Assembly: GCA_022766945.1 (NCBI GenBank)
Contig: JALEOU010000091.1
Span: 1-50,971 of the forward strand
From: Fusicatenibacter sp.
GTDB taxonomy: Bacteria > Bacillota > Clostridia > Lachnospirales > Lachnospiraceae
Length of the DNA stretch: 50,971 nucleotides
Reading direction: 5' to 3'
The translations under genes and the position numbers were made by a program. The notes below the pieces were generated by a model. That model did no database searches. It saw nothing but the letters and a program-made list of their open reading frames with translations, and was not told the origin of the DNA. Shown piece by piece: positions 24,500 to 33,132 of this stretch (within the stretch, counting starts at the first letter, position 1; every line of letters starts with the position of its first letter).

Positions 24500-25222
24500 A
24501 TGAAGAGAGCAACGGAGCATATTTACTACATGGAAGGGGAAGAGGAGACAGATCGTCCATTTCTCTACTATATTCACGGATCCGGGAAGAATATGGCAGT
24601 AGATGCCGGGAATTCTCCGGAGCATGTGCATAAATTTTACAGGGAACTGAAAGAAGAAGGGCTTCCGCTTCCGGATATTACCGTGCTCACCCATTGGCAT
24701 TGGGACCATACCTTTGGTATGACAGCTGTTGTGGGAACAACACTTGCTTCGACAAAGACGAATGCCAAGCTAAGAGCAGTCAGGGAATGGAAGTGGACAA
24801 AAGAAGAGATGCTAAGGAGAGAGCAGACAGGGGAAGATATCCCGTTCTGCAATGAGTGTATTCAAAAAGAGTATCAGGATCCTGAAAAAATTCAGGTCGT
24901 AGCGGCTGAACACGAAATTGATACAGATCTTACCATTGATCTTGGAGATGTTTGCTGTGAACTATATCCAAGAGATTCGACTCATTCCAGAGATGCCTTG
25001 TATATCTATATTCCGAAGGATCGGGCGCTGGTGATTGGGGATGCAGACTGTGAAGACGTGTATGAAAACCATGGAGATTATGATCCGGATCGGCTTCGGG
25101 AGATGGATCGGTTTTTAAAAAGCTTTGACGCGGATATCTATCTTGTTGGACATGATCATCCTCAGTCAAAAAAGGAAGAGTGGGAGTATCTTGATTCCTG
25201 TATCAGAACGATTCTTTCTTGA
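24500..25222 (+). CDS. MBL-fold metallo-hydrolase
   Basis: It has 240 residues. The zinc motif is THWHWDHTF (HxHxDH) near residue 64; later ligands probably are the histidine in PRDSTHSRD, the aspartate in LVIGDADCED and the histidines of LVGHDHPQ near the end. This is a complete set for a two-metal glyoxalase II-like hydrolase. No signal peptide, so cytoplasmic. The substrate is unknown. It is transcribed alone, away from htpG, and ends at a bidirectional terminator. Confidence 0.87.
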   Translation: MKRATEHIYYMEGEEETDRPFLYYIHGSGKNMAVDAGNSPEHVHKFYRELKEEGLPLPDITVLTHWHWDHTFGMTAVVGTTLASTKTNAKLRAVREWKWTKEEMLRREQTGEDIPFCNECIQKEYQDPEKIQVVAAEHEIDTDLTIDLGDVCCELYPRDSTHSRDALYIYIPKDRALVIGDADCEDVYENHGDYDPDRLREMDRFLKSFDADIYLVGHDHPQSKKEEWEYLDSCIRTILS

Positions 25223-25229
25223 GATCAGT

Positions 25230-25262
25230 AAAAGACGGTCTGCCAGTGGCAGGCCGTCTTTT
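25230..25262. terminator. Bidirectional terminator between the MBL gene and eutH
   Basis: AAAAGACGGTCTGCC and GGCAGGCCGTCTTTT form a 15-base stem with one T-G type mismatch and a 3-base loop. The flanking A and T runs serve both strands; it touches the eutH stop at 25261. Confidence 0.9.
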
Positions 25263-26358
25263 AGAGTGAACGAAAATCGATTCCGTTTTCTGCTGTATCG
25301 TTACGGGTAAAAATAAGTGCAGCTGCAGCTCCCGCAATTCCGCCGATCAGCTTCGTGATAAGAAGCGGTGCCGCAAAATCAGGGTCTACGCCAAAGGTGA
25401 ACCCCATATGTGCAGCCAGAGCGGAAGTGGAGCAGACCAGACAGGCTGCGTTTACGACTTTTCCTTTTGAATCCATATCCTTTAGCATTGCAAGGACCGG
25501 AACCGGACTGACAAATCCGATGAGAAGTCCTGCTGAACTTGCGCTGTTGATACCGGTTTTATCTCCGATCCAGGATAGTGGCCGCCGAAGGATCCGCTGC
25601 AGAAGTTCCGCAGTGGGAAGGCTGCCAAGGAGGACAATTCCGATAGAAGATACGACTGTCATGGCATCCTCCAGAGGAGTCAGTCCGGGAATAAGAGAAA
25701 CACCGGTCATATAGCAGAATGCACCGGCGATCAGCCCGATGGTGGTCAGTATCCGGAGCAGGTCGGCAAAGGCGGAGAAGCATCGGATTGTCTGATTCGG
25801 AAACCTTTGAATCCCTGCCATCAGAAGAAGACACAGGAGAAAAAAGGGAAGACTCTGTAGGAGGAGCGTTGTTACCGAAAGAGTACAGAACAGGCCTCCT
25901 ACCAGGAGTCCCACCGGGAGAGCACCAAGGCCAATCAGCATTCCGCGCGAGAACCAGGTGCGGTCACCATCTTCCAGCATTCCCATTCCGACCGGTATGG
26001 TAAAGGTAATGGTGCATCCAAAGGTAGCAGCCACGACAAGGCCTGCATATCTGCCAAGTTCTGCCGAATGAGAGAGCGAAACAGAGAGCTGATAGCCGCC
26101 CATATCAATTGCCAGAATACCTCCCAGCATGGCAGGATCCAGACCGATTCGGGTGCACAACGGTACGACAGCAAAAGTGAGAGCTTTTGAGAGCAGCGGT
26201 GTCAGGCAGATGATACCGGCCATGGAAAGGGCAGTCGGTCCAAGCAGTGCAAATCCTTCCTCAAAGCGTTTTCCGAGTCCAAATCGATTCCCGGCAATCC
26301 GGTCGATTCCGCCGATCAGGGCACCAAAGGCCAGGATCCACATCAATAAGGTATCCAT
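25261..26358 (-). CDS. eutH: EutH family ethanolamine permease-like protein
   Basis: It has 365 residues, about ten hydrophobic helices. Typical EutH stretches are FEEGFALLGPTALSMAGI, LGGILAIDMGGYQL, GINSASSAGLLIGFVSPVPV and the C-terminal TKLIGGIAGAAAALIF. EutH assists ethanolamine entry across the cytoplasmic membrane. No other eut genes (ammonia lyase, shell proteins, EutVW) are in the window, so it stands apart from the usual locus and may carry another amino alcohol. The ATG is only 7 bases after the M24 peptidase stop, with AGAGGTAG in front, so the two form an operon. Confidence 0.9.
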   Translation of the reverse strand: MDTLLMWILAFGALIGGIDRIAGNRFGLGKRFEEGFALLGPTALSMAGIICLTPLLSKALTFAVVPLCTRIGLDPAMLGGILAIDMGGYQLSVSLSHSAELGRYAGLVVAATFGCTITFTIPVGMGMLEDGDRTWFSRGMLIGLGALPVGLLVGGLFCTLSVTTLLLQSLPFFLLCLLLMAGIQRFPNQTIRCFSAFADLLRILTTIGLIAGAFCYMTGVSLIPGLTPLEDAMTVVSSIGIVLLGSLPTAELLQRILRRPLSWIGDKTGINSASSAGLLIGFVSPVPVLAMLKDMDSKGKVVNAACLVCSTSALAAHMGFTFGVDPDFAAPLLITKLIGGIAGAAAALIFTRNDTAENGIDFRSL

Positions 26359-26365
26359 CCGTCAG

Positions 26366-27613
26366 CTACCTCTTTCCCATGAAAGCTTCAATATCTTCCA
26401 CCGTCCTTGGAATTTCCGCCGAAAGATTTTCACAGCCGTTTTCTGTCACCAGGCAGTTGTCTTCCAGCCGGAAGCCAATGCCCCATTCTTCGTGATAAAT
26501 ACCCACGTCAATACAAAATACCATACCGGGTGCGATGGTTTCCGGCTGAAGAATCGCATCATGGACATCGAAACCGATATGATGAGCACCTCCATGCCAC
26601 ATATAGGTTCCGATCTGATCGTAAGAATCGAGCACACCGGCATCCCGGAGCCGTTCAAAATTATAGCGCCGGATGGTGGCGTCCACATCGGCCATTTTCA
26701 TACCCGGTCGAATGATGGAAAACATGTAGTCGGAAGTGGCCAGGGCACAGTCAAAGAGAAGCTTCTGGCGGTCACTGAAGCGGCCGTTGCAAGGCCAGCC
26801 TCTGGAGACGTCCGTGATCAGATTATCGTACTGAGCGCCTACATCATTGAGTACCATATCACCGTCCTGGGCCTGACCGGTATATTCGTAATAGTGGATG
26901 CAGAAATTGTTTTTACCTGCCGAAATAATCGAGGGGAAGCCGGGGCCTTTGGGGCCAAACTGACCAATTGCCCGGTCAAATTCCGCTTTGTACTGATATT
27001 CATACATACCTGGATGTGAGGCACGCATCATCGCAAGGATGCCTTCCCGTGTGATTTTTTCAGCTTCACGAAGAGCCGCAATCTCACAGGGCTGTTTGAT
27101 CGTGCGGAGAGCGCGGATCAGCGCATTGGCATTGCCGATGGAGAGATAAGGATATTCCTTTTGGGCTTTTTGCTGACAGATCTGTGCCGGAGTGTCCCGG
27201 TCAGAGGGATCACAGCGATAGAGATCCAGATAGAGATAACCGTAATTCCCGCTTGTGCAGAGACGATGCAGATCTGCTGCAAAAGCAGTTACATAACGAA
27301 CATCGCTAATTCCGGAGAGGGATTGTGCCTGAGACGGACGGATACGTTTTCCCGTCCAGCGTTCCGCCATAGGATCCGGAGGCAGAAGATACAGGCGTTC
27401 GGAAACGGCATTCCCGGAATCTTTGATGGCAAGAAGTATGGCTTCCTTGCATTCCAGACCGGTGAGATAGACAAAATTGCGGTCAGCAAAGAAGGGATAA
27501 AACTCATCATTGGTCTTGCGAACCTCCATGCCGGAAAAAATGGCCATGAGAGAGCCTGATGGCAGGGAGTTGTAAAGGCGCATTCTGACACTTTTGTGAA
27601 AATCAGCATTCAT
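26366..27613 (-). CDS. M24 family metallopeptidase, aminopeptidase P-like
   Basis: It has 415 residues. Residues about 1-175 match the aminopeptidase P N-terminal domain (MAIFSGMEVRKTNDEFYPF, RNFVYLTGL). The pita-bread catalytic domain follows, with metal ligands in LNDVGAQYDNLITDVSRGWP (two Asp), HGGAHHIGFDVHD (His) and GFRLEDNCLV (Glu). The other glutamate ligand, normally in an EPG motif, is aspartate here (CIDVG, D369). Members remove the first residue before proline. ATG 27613 has AGGAG 9 bases upstream; the longer frame to 27679 runs over the promoter. Cotranscribed with eutH. Confidence 0.9.
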   Translation of the reverse strand: MNADFHKSVRMRLYNSLPSGSLMAIFSGMEVRKTNDEFYPFFADRNFVYLTGLECKEAILLAIKDSGNAVSERLYLLPPDPMAERWTGKRIRPSQAQSLSGISDVRYVTAFAADLHRLCTSGNYGYLYLDLYRCDPSDRDTPAQICQQKAQKEYPYLSIGNANALIRALRTIKQPCEIAALREAEKITREGILAMMRASHPGMYEYQYKAEFDRAIGQFGPKGPGFPSIISAGKNNFCIHYYEYTGQAQDGDMVLNDVGAQYDNLITDVSRGWPCNGRFSDRQKLLFDCALATSDYMFSIIRPGMKMADVDATIRRYNFERLRDAGVLDSYDQIGTYMWHGGAHHIGFDVHDAILQPETIAPGMVFCIDVGIYHEEWGIGFRLEDNCLVTENGCENLSAEIPRTVEDIEAFMGKR

Positions 27614-27650
27614 TTTCAAAATCTCCTGTGGTATGATTAGGTTAAACATT

Positions 27651-27679
27651 ATTATATCTACAGGCGGGAAGCAAGTCAA
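27651..27679 (-). promoter_or_regulatory. Promoter of the M24 peptidase-eutH operon
   Basis: On the minus strand, TTGACT (27674-27679) and TATAAT (27651-27656) with a 17-base spacer. The divergent GNAT gene starts at 27697. Confidence 0.85.
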
Positions 27680-27696
27680 GAAAGGATGAGACGAGG

Positions 27697-28221
27697 ATGA
27701 TTTACGAAGATAAGGATGATATTCTGATCAGGAATATAGAAGAGCCGGATGCTGCCATTATCTGCGCAGAAGAAATTGCACAGGGATGGCATCAGACGGA
27801 AGAAAAATACCGGATGCGCCTGGCGGACCAGGCCAGCGGAAAGTCCATCGGTCTTGTAGCCGAATACAAGGGAAATGTGGCAGGCTATATCAATGTTTAC
27901 AAAGATGCAGCCTGCGGTCCGTTTGCAAATATGGGCTACTGCGAAATTGTGGATTTTGGTGTTCTTGAGAAATATCGCTGTCGTGGAATTGGTTCACGAC
28001 TTATGGATCTGGCAGAAAAAATCGCAGGAGAATATGCCGATACGGTATATCTCGCTGTCGGACTGCACAAGGGATACGGCAGTGCCCAGAGAATGTACTA
28101 TAAAAGAGGATATCTGCCGGATGGTTCCGGCGTATGGTACGGAGATCGGATTGCGGAGCCATATCAGATATACTGCAATGATGATGATCTGATTTTGTAT
28201 CTCAGCAAAAAGCTGCGGTAG
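27697..28221 (+). CDS. GNAT family N-acetyltransferase
   Basis: It has 174 residues. After the opening strand ILIRNIEEPDAAII, the conserved motif A is VDFGVLEKYRCRGIGSRLMD, where RCRGIG is the pyrophosphate-binding loop, followed by AEKIAGEYADTVYLAV and YYKRGYLPDGSGVWY near the end. The length fits a single domain, cytoplasmic. The substrate is unknown. It is divergent from the M24 peptidase gene; a GAGG lies directly before the ATG. Confidence 0.86.
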   Translation: MIYEDKDDILIRNIEEPDAAIICAEEIAQGWHQTEEKYRMRLADQASGKSIGLVAEYKGNVAGYINVYKDAACGPFANMGYCEIVDFGVLEKYRCRGIGSRLMDLAEKIAGEYADTVYLAVGLHKGYGSAQRMYYKRGYLPDGSGVWYGDRIAEPYQIYCNDDDLILYLSKKLR

Positions 28222-28238
28222 TGGGTTCCGTGTATGTA

Positions 28239-28742
28239 TTATAATTCTTCAAAAGATATTTCCTGTTTCAGGAGAAAGTTTTTCACGGCATCATCAAAAG
28301 CATGATCTAAAGATTTATCCATGGTGAATACTTTCAATGAGGTACCGGTGGTCAAAAGCAGTTTTTCTCCATTGTATTGAAAATTAAGGAACAGGCCGAA
28401 AATCTGATCTGCTTCAAAAGGGAGCGCATGATCCAGAATCAGTTTTTCACAGTTCTTCTGGGGCAACTGGAAGACAATTTTAAATTGAAGCGGAGTTTGT
28501 TTTCCCCTTATTACAAAATAACAGAATTTCTTGATGTCCAGCCAGAGAAGCTGTGTTCGTCCCCATTTTGAGAGTTCCTGGGCTGTTTCGGTGTCAAAAA
28601 AATCCATGTGAAATGTTCCATCGATGGAGAAAGTTGTAAAGGTTGTGATGGATACTTCCGATACCGGGAATCGGTCAAAAGTTTCGGTACACAGAAGCCG
28701 GTTCATAAAGTTTTTCAGTTGCGTGATCTGCAGTACAATCAT
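28239..28742 (-). CDS. Conserved protein, DUF5721-like
   Basis: It has 167 residues, soluble and mixed alpha/beta. The N-terminus ITQLKNFMNRLLCTETFDRF and the FTTFSIDGTFHMDFFD block resemble Lachnospiraceae DUF5721 proteins as I recall them; no function is known. It begins 6 bases after the CorA stop, so it is cotranscribed with and may assist or merely follow the magnesium transporter. Confidence 0.65.
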   Translation of the reverse strand: MIVLQITQLKNFMNRLLCTETFDRFPVSEVSITTFTTFSIDGTFHMDFFDTETAQELSKWGRTQLLWLDIKKFCYFVIRGKQTPLQFKIVFQLPQKNCEKLILDHALPFEADQIFGLFLNFQYNGEKLLLTTGTSLKVFTMDKSLDHAFDDAVKNFLLKQEISFEEL

Positions 28743-28748
28743 ATCAGG

Positions 28749-29669
28749 TTAAAACCAGCCTTTCTTCTTAAAATACCAGATTTCCAGGGCAACAATCAAA
28801 GCACAGACACCGATCAGGATAAAATAAGCATAGGAAGATTTCAGCTCCGGCATATTTACAAAATTCATTCCATACCAGCCTGCAATCAGAGACAGGGGAA
28901 AGAAGATAGTAGACACGACCGTCAGGATCCGCATGGTTTCATTTTGGCGGACATCGATCTGCTCCTGATGCATCTCACGGATCTGAAGCGCATATTCCCG
29001 AAGCATTTGAGTATGGTCATAGAGTCTTCCCACACGACCGGCAAGACGGTTAAAATGACTGCAAAAATCCGAAGGAAACAGCCCGTTTTCATTTTCAGAG
29101 AAAATTTCACACAGATCCATCATCTGCTGATAATAGGAATGAAAGACCAGAAGTTCTCTTCTTCCTGTAAGTACCGTTGTTTTCAGTTCCCGCGGAAGCG
29201 TATCCATCAGTGAATCTTCCATTACAGAGAGGCGCTTTTCAAAATTCTGAAGAAAGACCATATCATTCTGTATCAGCGATTCCACGAAGGAAAAGAAAAA
29301 ATGAAAAAGATCTGAGGTATCCAGAGGATCTTCCGGAAACAGAAGGAGGGTCAGCTTTGCGAGCTGTTCTTCTTCCGCGATAAAGATCAGCCGGTTTTTC
29401 TGCAGATAGTACGCGATCTTCAGACTGTCATGAAGAGGATCTGTTTTGTCGGGAACAACGAACGTACCGAGAGTACATTCAGAAAGGGGCTCCGCTTTGC
29501 AATACTGAATCGATTCTGCTCCAAGAGAACGATTGAGAATCCGAAAGCCTGGAACATCCGTCAAAGCTGCGGATGCCTCCTTCGGAGTGATCAGCTCAAT
29601 AAGAGGTTGATCCTGGATTTTTGCATGACAAGACAGAGGAATTAAGGTTCCGTTTAATTGATAGCGCAT
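28749..29669 (-). CDS. corA: CorA family divalent cation transporter
   Basis: It has 306 residues. A long helical cytoplasmic domain (FEKRLSVMEDSLMDTLPREL onward) precedes two C-terminal membrane helices. The signature YGMN lies at the end of the first helix (SLIAGWYGMNFVNMPEL), the selectivity motif of CorA/Mrs2 channels, and the protein ends in a basic KKKGWF tail. It probably forms a pentameric Mg2+ (or Co2+/Zn2+) channel. First gene of the pair with the DUF5721-like gene. Confidence 0.93.
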   Translation of the reverse strand: MRYQLNGTLIPLSCHAKIQDQPLIELITPKEASAALTDVPGFRILNRSLGAESIQYCKAEPLSECTLGTFVVPDKTDPLHDSLKIAYYLQKNRLIFIAEEEQLAKLTLLLFPEDPLDTSDLFHFFFSFVESLIQNDMVFLQNFEKRLSVMEDSLMDTLPRELKTTVLTGRRELLVFHSYYQQMMDLCEIFSENENGLFPSDFCSHFNRLAGRVGRLYDHTQMLREYALQIREMHQEQIDVRQNETMRILTVVSTIFFPLSLIAGWYGMNFVNMPELKSSYAYFILIGVCALIVALEIWYFKKKGWF

Positions 29670-29722
29670 AGTTTTCCTCCTGCTGTTTGCTCCGTTATGT
29701 TTGCTTATGACTGTAAAAATTC

Positions 29723-29750
29723 ATTATATAGTATAACTCAAAACAGTAAA
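29723..29750 (-). promoter_or_regulatory. Promoter of the corA unit
   Basis: On the minus strand, TTTACT (29745-29750) and TATAAT (29723-29728), spacer 16 bases. No M-box motif was seen in the short leader. Confidence 0.65.
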
Positions 29751-29770
29751 AAAAGACAATGAAAAAAGTT

Positions 29771-29799
29771 TTGCAAATCAGATAAGAATGTGTTATGAT
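29771..29799 (+). promoter_or_regulatory. Promoter of the degV gene
   Basis: TTGCAA (29771-29776) and TATGAT (29794-29799), spacer 17 bases. The leader is about 120 bases long. Confidence 0.68.
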
Positions 29800-29840
29800 A
29801 GTATCTAGTAATTAAAACTACATGATAAAATGACGGAAAA

Positions 29841-29862
29841 CTTGACAAGCGGTCTTGTCAAG
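29841..29862 (+). other. Hairpin in the degV leader
   Basis: CTTGACAAG, CGGT loop, CTTGTCAAG: a perfect 9-base stem. No T run follows, so it is not a terminator. It could be an operator or mRNA-stabilising hairpin. The TTGACAA/TTGTCAA arms recall those of the XRE operators near 7700, but the spacing differs (8 instead of 6 between arms). Confidence 0.5.
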
Positions 29863-29926
29863 GGCTTAAACCAGAGCTGAAAAATACAAGCTTTCCTGCA
29901 AAGCATAATGATATGGAGGTATTTAT

Positions 29927-30766
29927 ATGAGTTTTCGAATTGTGGTAGACAGCTGCTGTGAGCTGACAGAGGAGATGCAGAAGGATCCAAGAGTTGTAGT
30001 GGCCCCTTTGACATTGGAAGTCGGAGGAGAGACGATCCTCGATGATGAAACCTTTGACCAGAAATCATTTTTGAAGAAAGTAGCTGACTGCCCGGATTGT
30101 CCGAAATCAGCATGTCCGTCTCCGGAATATTTCCAGAAAGCTTTTCAGGAAGGCGGTGAGCGCTGCTATGCCGTGACACTCTCGGCAGAACTGAGCGGGT
30201 CCTATAACAGCGCGATGCTGGGAAAGAATCTTGCATTGGAAGAGGATGAGAGCAAAAAGATTTATGTATTCAATTCAAGAAGTGCATCCATCGGTGAAAC
30301 TCTGATTGCAAAGAAGATCCTGGAATGTGAGGCACAGGGAATGGAGTTTGAGCAGCTGGTAGAGACTGTAGAGGCATACATTGCAGGACAGCACACTTAC
30401 TTTGTGCTGGAAAATCTGGAGACGCTCCGAAAGAATGGCCGTCTGTCAAAGGTGAAAGCACTTGTTGCATCCGCGCTGAAGATTAAACCGGTGATGGGAG
30501 CAACACCGGATGGAACGATTATGCAGCTGGATCAGGCCCGCGGAATCAATAAAGCGCTGATGAAAATGGTGGACTATATCGCGGCAGAGGCGGAACAGGC
30601 AGAAGAGAAAACACTGGCTATCTCTCATTGTAATTGTCCGGAACGTGCAGAGATTGTAAAGGAAGCACTGATGGAAAAAATACCGGTAAAAGACATCTTT
30701 GTGCTGGATACACGAGGAGTCAGCAGTATGTACGCAAATGACGGCGGAATTATTGTCGTTCTGTAA
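29927..30766 (+). CDS. DegV family fatty acid-binding protein
   Basis: It has 279 residues, the family's normal size. FRIVVDSCCELTEEM at the start and CPSPEYFQKAF, AVTLSAELSGSYNSAM and FVLENLETLRKNGRLS are characteristic DegV/FakB blocks, with the lipid-carboxylate contacts expected at the SAELSGSYNS stretch. FakB proteins hand fatty acids to FakA kinase; whether this one does so or only binds lipid is unknown. No fakA gene is adjacent. GGAGG precedes the ATG. Transcribed from the 29771 promoter. Confidence 0.9.
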   Translation: MSFRIVVDSCCELTEEMQKDPRVVVAPLTLEVGGETILDDETFDQKSFLKKVADCPDCPKSACPSPEYFQKAFQEGGERCYAVTLSAELSGSYNSAMLGKNLALEEDESKKIYVFNSRSASIGETLIAKKILECEAQGMEFEQLVETVEAYIAGQHTYFVLENLETLRKNGRLSKVKALVASALKIKPVMGATPDGTIMQLDQARGINKALMKMVDYIAAEAEQAEEKTLAISHCNCPERAEIVKEALMEKIPVKDIFVLDTRGVSSMYANDGGIIVVL

Positions 30767-30838
30767 AAAGGACTTTCTTTTCGGGCAGATTTGTAGTATA
30801 ATTCTTTGTATCTGTTTGAAACAGAAAGGAGAATTGCC

Positions 30839-31111
30839 ATGAGCCAGGAAAAAGTTGACCGTTATAAGAAAGAAAAGGCAAACCGTCAGAAGATTATGAG
30901 ACGTGAGAAGTGGATGCTGCGTCTGGAAATCTCAGCAGCAGCTCTGGTGCTTGTACTGCTGATCGGTTGGTTTTCTTTAGCTGTTTATAAAAATGCACAG
31001 GCAGAGAAAGAAAGCAATCAGACAGCAGAGACTACGGTGATGAATGTAACGGAGATCCAGAATTTTTTAAATGATGTCACTTCCGGGGATACTTCAGCAG
31101 AGGAAGAGTGA
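30839..31111 (+). CDS. Small single-pass membrane protein, unknown function
   Basis: It has 90 residues: a very basic N-terminal helix (DRYKKEKANRQKIMRREKW), one membrane helix at about 32-53 (ISAAALVLVLLIGWFSLAVY) and an acidic outer tail ending SAEEE. This predicts an inside-to-out orientation. AAAGGAG lies 7 bases before ATG 30839. A TATAAT at 30797-30802 marks a possible own promoter, which excludes the longer frame from 30806. I do not recognise a characterised family. Confidence 0.72.
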   Translation: MSQEKVDRYKKEKANRQKIMRREKWMLRLEISAAALVLVLLIGWFSLAVYKNAQAEKESNQTAETTVMNVTEIQNFLNDVTSGDTSAEEE

Positions 31112-31140
31112 TCAGAAAGTAAGTGCCGACAGAAACCATA

Positions 31141-31186
31141 AAAATACGCCGGAGGACAGATGAAAATCTGTCCTCCGGCGTATTTT
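31141..31186. terminator. Bidirectional terminator between the small membrane protein gene and cspA
   Basis: A perfect 21-base stem (31141-31161 with 31166-31186, core CGCCGGAGGACAGAT) closed by a GAAA tetraloop, with AAAA and TTTT at its base for both strands. Confidence 0.95.
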
Positions 31187-31203
31187 CGGATCATTGGTAG
31201 GTT

Positions 31204-31404
31204 TTAGCACTTAACTACGTTGGAAGCCTGCATACCGCGAGCACCCTCAGTCAGGTCATAGGTAACGGCCTGACCCTCATCAAGAGTCTTGAAGCCTTCA
31301 CCCTGGATCGCTGAGAAATGAACGAATACATCATTTCCGTCTTCGCCAGTGATGAAACCATAGCCCTTCTCTGCGTTAAACCATTTCACTGTTCCCTTGT
31401 TCAT
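31204..31404 (-). CDS. Cold-shock protein, CspA family
   Basis: It has 66 residues, one OB-fold cold-shock domain. RNA-binding motif RNP1 is KGYGFI and RNP2 is [17 protein letters not shown] is the standard start. It acts as a single-stranded RNA/DNA chaperone in the cytoplasm. GGAGG lies 10 bases before the ATG, with the palindrome GTAACGTTAC between site and start. The mRNA carries a long leader of about 180 bases, typical of cold-inducible csp genes. Confidence 0.96.
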   Translation of the reverse strand: MNKGTVKWFNAEKGYGFITGEDGNDVFVHFSAIQGEGFKTLDEGQAVTYDLTEGARGMQASNVVKC

Positions 31405-31618
31405 TGTAACGTTACCTCCATAAATAAAATAAGCGTGATGCGGGATAGCTTTTGCTCCCCATAAGCGAGTGAAGATTAGAAAAAAAATTCACCAGCTATT
31501 ACAGACTATATTGAAGGTGAATGCTAAAAATATAATCTCTAATAGCCAGTGATTTCGTATTACATCTCAACATTTTCTTAATTAAACTCATTATAAGCTT
31601 CAAAATAGTAAAAGTCAA
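31405..31618 (-). promoter_or_regulatory. cspA promoter and long 5' leader
   Basis: On the minus strand, TTGACT (31613-31618) and TATAAT (31590-31595) with a 17-base spacer. About 180 bases separate the start point from the ATG. This space has no gene and probably folds as a temperature-responsive leader, by analogy with E. coli cspA; no specific consensus was matched. Confidence 0.8.
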
Positions 31619-31737
31619 GAAAAAACTCTTTATTTCATCAAAGAATTCGTGTATGATAAAAGATAGGCCCAAGCAGGAAAAGCACCCTGTGAAACAGGAA
31701 AAAGAAATATAAGAAAGGATCAGGCAGACATAAAGAG

Positions 31738-33015
31738 ATGAGTATCTTGATAAAAAACGGACAGGTAATCGATCCGGATACGAGAAGAAATGAAGTGTGT
31801 GACGTACTGATCGAGAACGGCTTGATTGCCCGTGTGGAGAAATCGATTGAGGAAAAAACGGACCAGGTAATTGATGCTGCAGGCTGTTATGTTATGCCGG
31901 GTTTGATTGATATGCATGTGCATTTCAGAGATCCGGGATTAACTTATAAAGAGGATATCCAGAGTGGTTCCAAAGCTGCCGCAAAGGGCGGTGTGACTAC
32001 GGTTGTTGCGATGCCGAATACCAAGCCGGTCATTGACAGCCCGGACAGAGTCAATTATGTCACGATTAAAGCAAAACAGTTTTCTCCCATCCATGTACTT
32101 CAGGCAGGAGCTGTCACCAGAGGACAGAAAGGGGAAGAGCTTGCAGAGATTGATGGTATGGTGGATGCCGGAATTCCGGCAATCAGCGAAGACGGAAAAT
32201 CTGTTATGAATGCGCTCCTTTATAAAGAAGCAATGGAGATAGCGGCCCGCAGAAAGATCCCGGTGCTGGCGCACTGTGAAGATATTAATCTGGTAAATGG
32301 CGGCTGCATGAACGAGGATGAACATTCCAGAGCATGGAGACTGCCGGGTATCACCAATTCCGTGGAAAATACAATCGTGGCAAGAGATATTGTACTTGCG
32401 GCGGAAACGGGAGCGCATCTGCATCTGTGTCATTGTTCGACGAAAGAATGTGTGGAGATGATCCGGGATGCCAGAAAGGCAGGTGTCTCTTTATCTGCGG
32501 AGGTATGCCCGCATCACTTTACGCTGTCCAGTGATGACATTGTGAAAGGAGATACAAACTACAAGATGAACCCTCCGCTGCGCACCAAAGAGGATGTGGA
32601 GGCTCTGCGGCAGGGACTCAAAGAGGATGTTTTTGATGTGATCAGTACAGATCACGCGCCTCATTCTCATGAGGAAAAACAGAACACCTTCCGCAAAGCA
32701 CCCTTTGGAATCGTAGGACTTGAGACCAGTGTAGCCCTTACGATCACGGAACTTGTGGATAAGGGAATACTGACACCGATGCAAATGGCGGAAAAGATGA
32801 GCTACAATCCGGCTAAAATCCTGCATCTGGAGGATAAAGGTTCTCTGGCAATGGGAAAATGTGCTGATGTCGTGGTGATTGATCCAGATGCAGAGTATGT
32901 GATTGATCCGAAGACGTTTGTATCCAAGGGAAAGAATACCCCGTTTGGCGGCAAGAAGGTGAAAGGGAAGGTAATGACAACCATCTGCGATGGAAAAATC
33001 GTATATCAGGCGTAA
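31738..33015 (+). CDS. pyrC: Dihydroorotase
   Basis: Type I dihydroorotase of 425 residues, closing carbamoyl-aspartate to dihydroorotate in pyrimidine synthesis. Zinc ligands are H60 and H62 (DMHVHFRDPG), histidines in LAHCED and HLCHCST, and the catalytic aspartate of STDHAPHS. The TIM-barrel amidohydrolase ends with the usual GGKKVKGKVMTTICDGKIVY. An AAAGGA about 15 bases upstream and AAAGAG directly upstream are possible ribosome sites. A TATGAT at 31652-31657 may be the -10 box of the pyr transcript; no PyrR-type attenuator was recognised in the leader. Confidence 0.95.
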   Translation: MSILIKNGQVIDPDTRRNEVCDVLIENGLIARVEKSIEEKTDQVIDAAGCYVMPGLIDMHVHFRDPGLTYKEDIQSGSKAAAKGGVTTVVAMPNTKPVIDSPDRVNYVTIKAKQFSPIHVLQAGAVTRGQKGEELAEIDGMVDAGIPAISEDGKSVMNALLYKEAMEIAARRKIPVLAHCEDINLVNGGCMNEDEHSRAWRLPGITNSVENTIVARDIVLAAETGAHLHLCHCSTKECVEMIRDARKAGVSLSAEVCPHHFTLSSDDIVKGDTNYKMNPPLRTKEDVEALRQGLKEDVFDVISTDHAPHSHEEKQNTFRKAPFGIVGLETSVALTITELVDKGILTPMQMAEKMSYNPAKILHLEDKGSLAMGKCADVVVIDPDAEYVIDPKTFVSKGKNTPFGGKKVKGKVMTTICDGKIVYQA

Positions 33016-33132
33016 TGAGTGTTTTTTCATGCTGCATGTTGAGAATTTTGGCTATACACTGCACCAGGCGGATACGAAGTCTGACCTGGGAGCGCAAGAA
33101 TGTTATGAAAAGAGAAAGAGGAGATTACGGAG

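Noticed and set aside
29841-29862. Extra operator for the XRE regulator of 7788-8009
   Set aside because: The TTGACAA/TTGTCAA arms are similar, but the distance between them differs by two bases and there is a single copy, so recognition by the same dimer is unlikely.
31660-31737. Possible pyrimidine attenuator before pyrC
   Set aside because: Only a small CCTGT/ACAGG hairpin is present. No PyrR-binding loop or terminator/antiterminator pair is visible.
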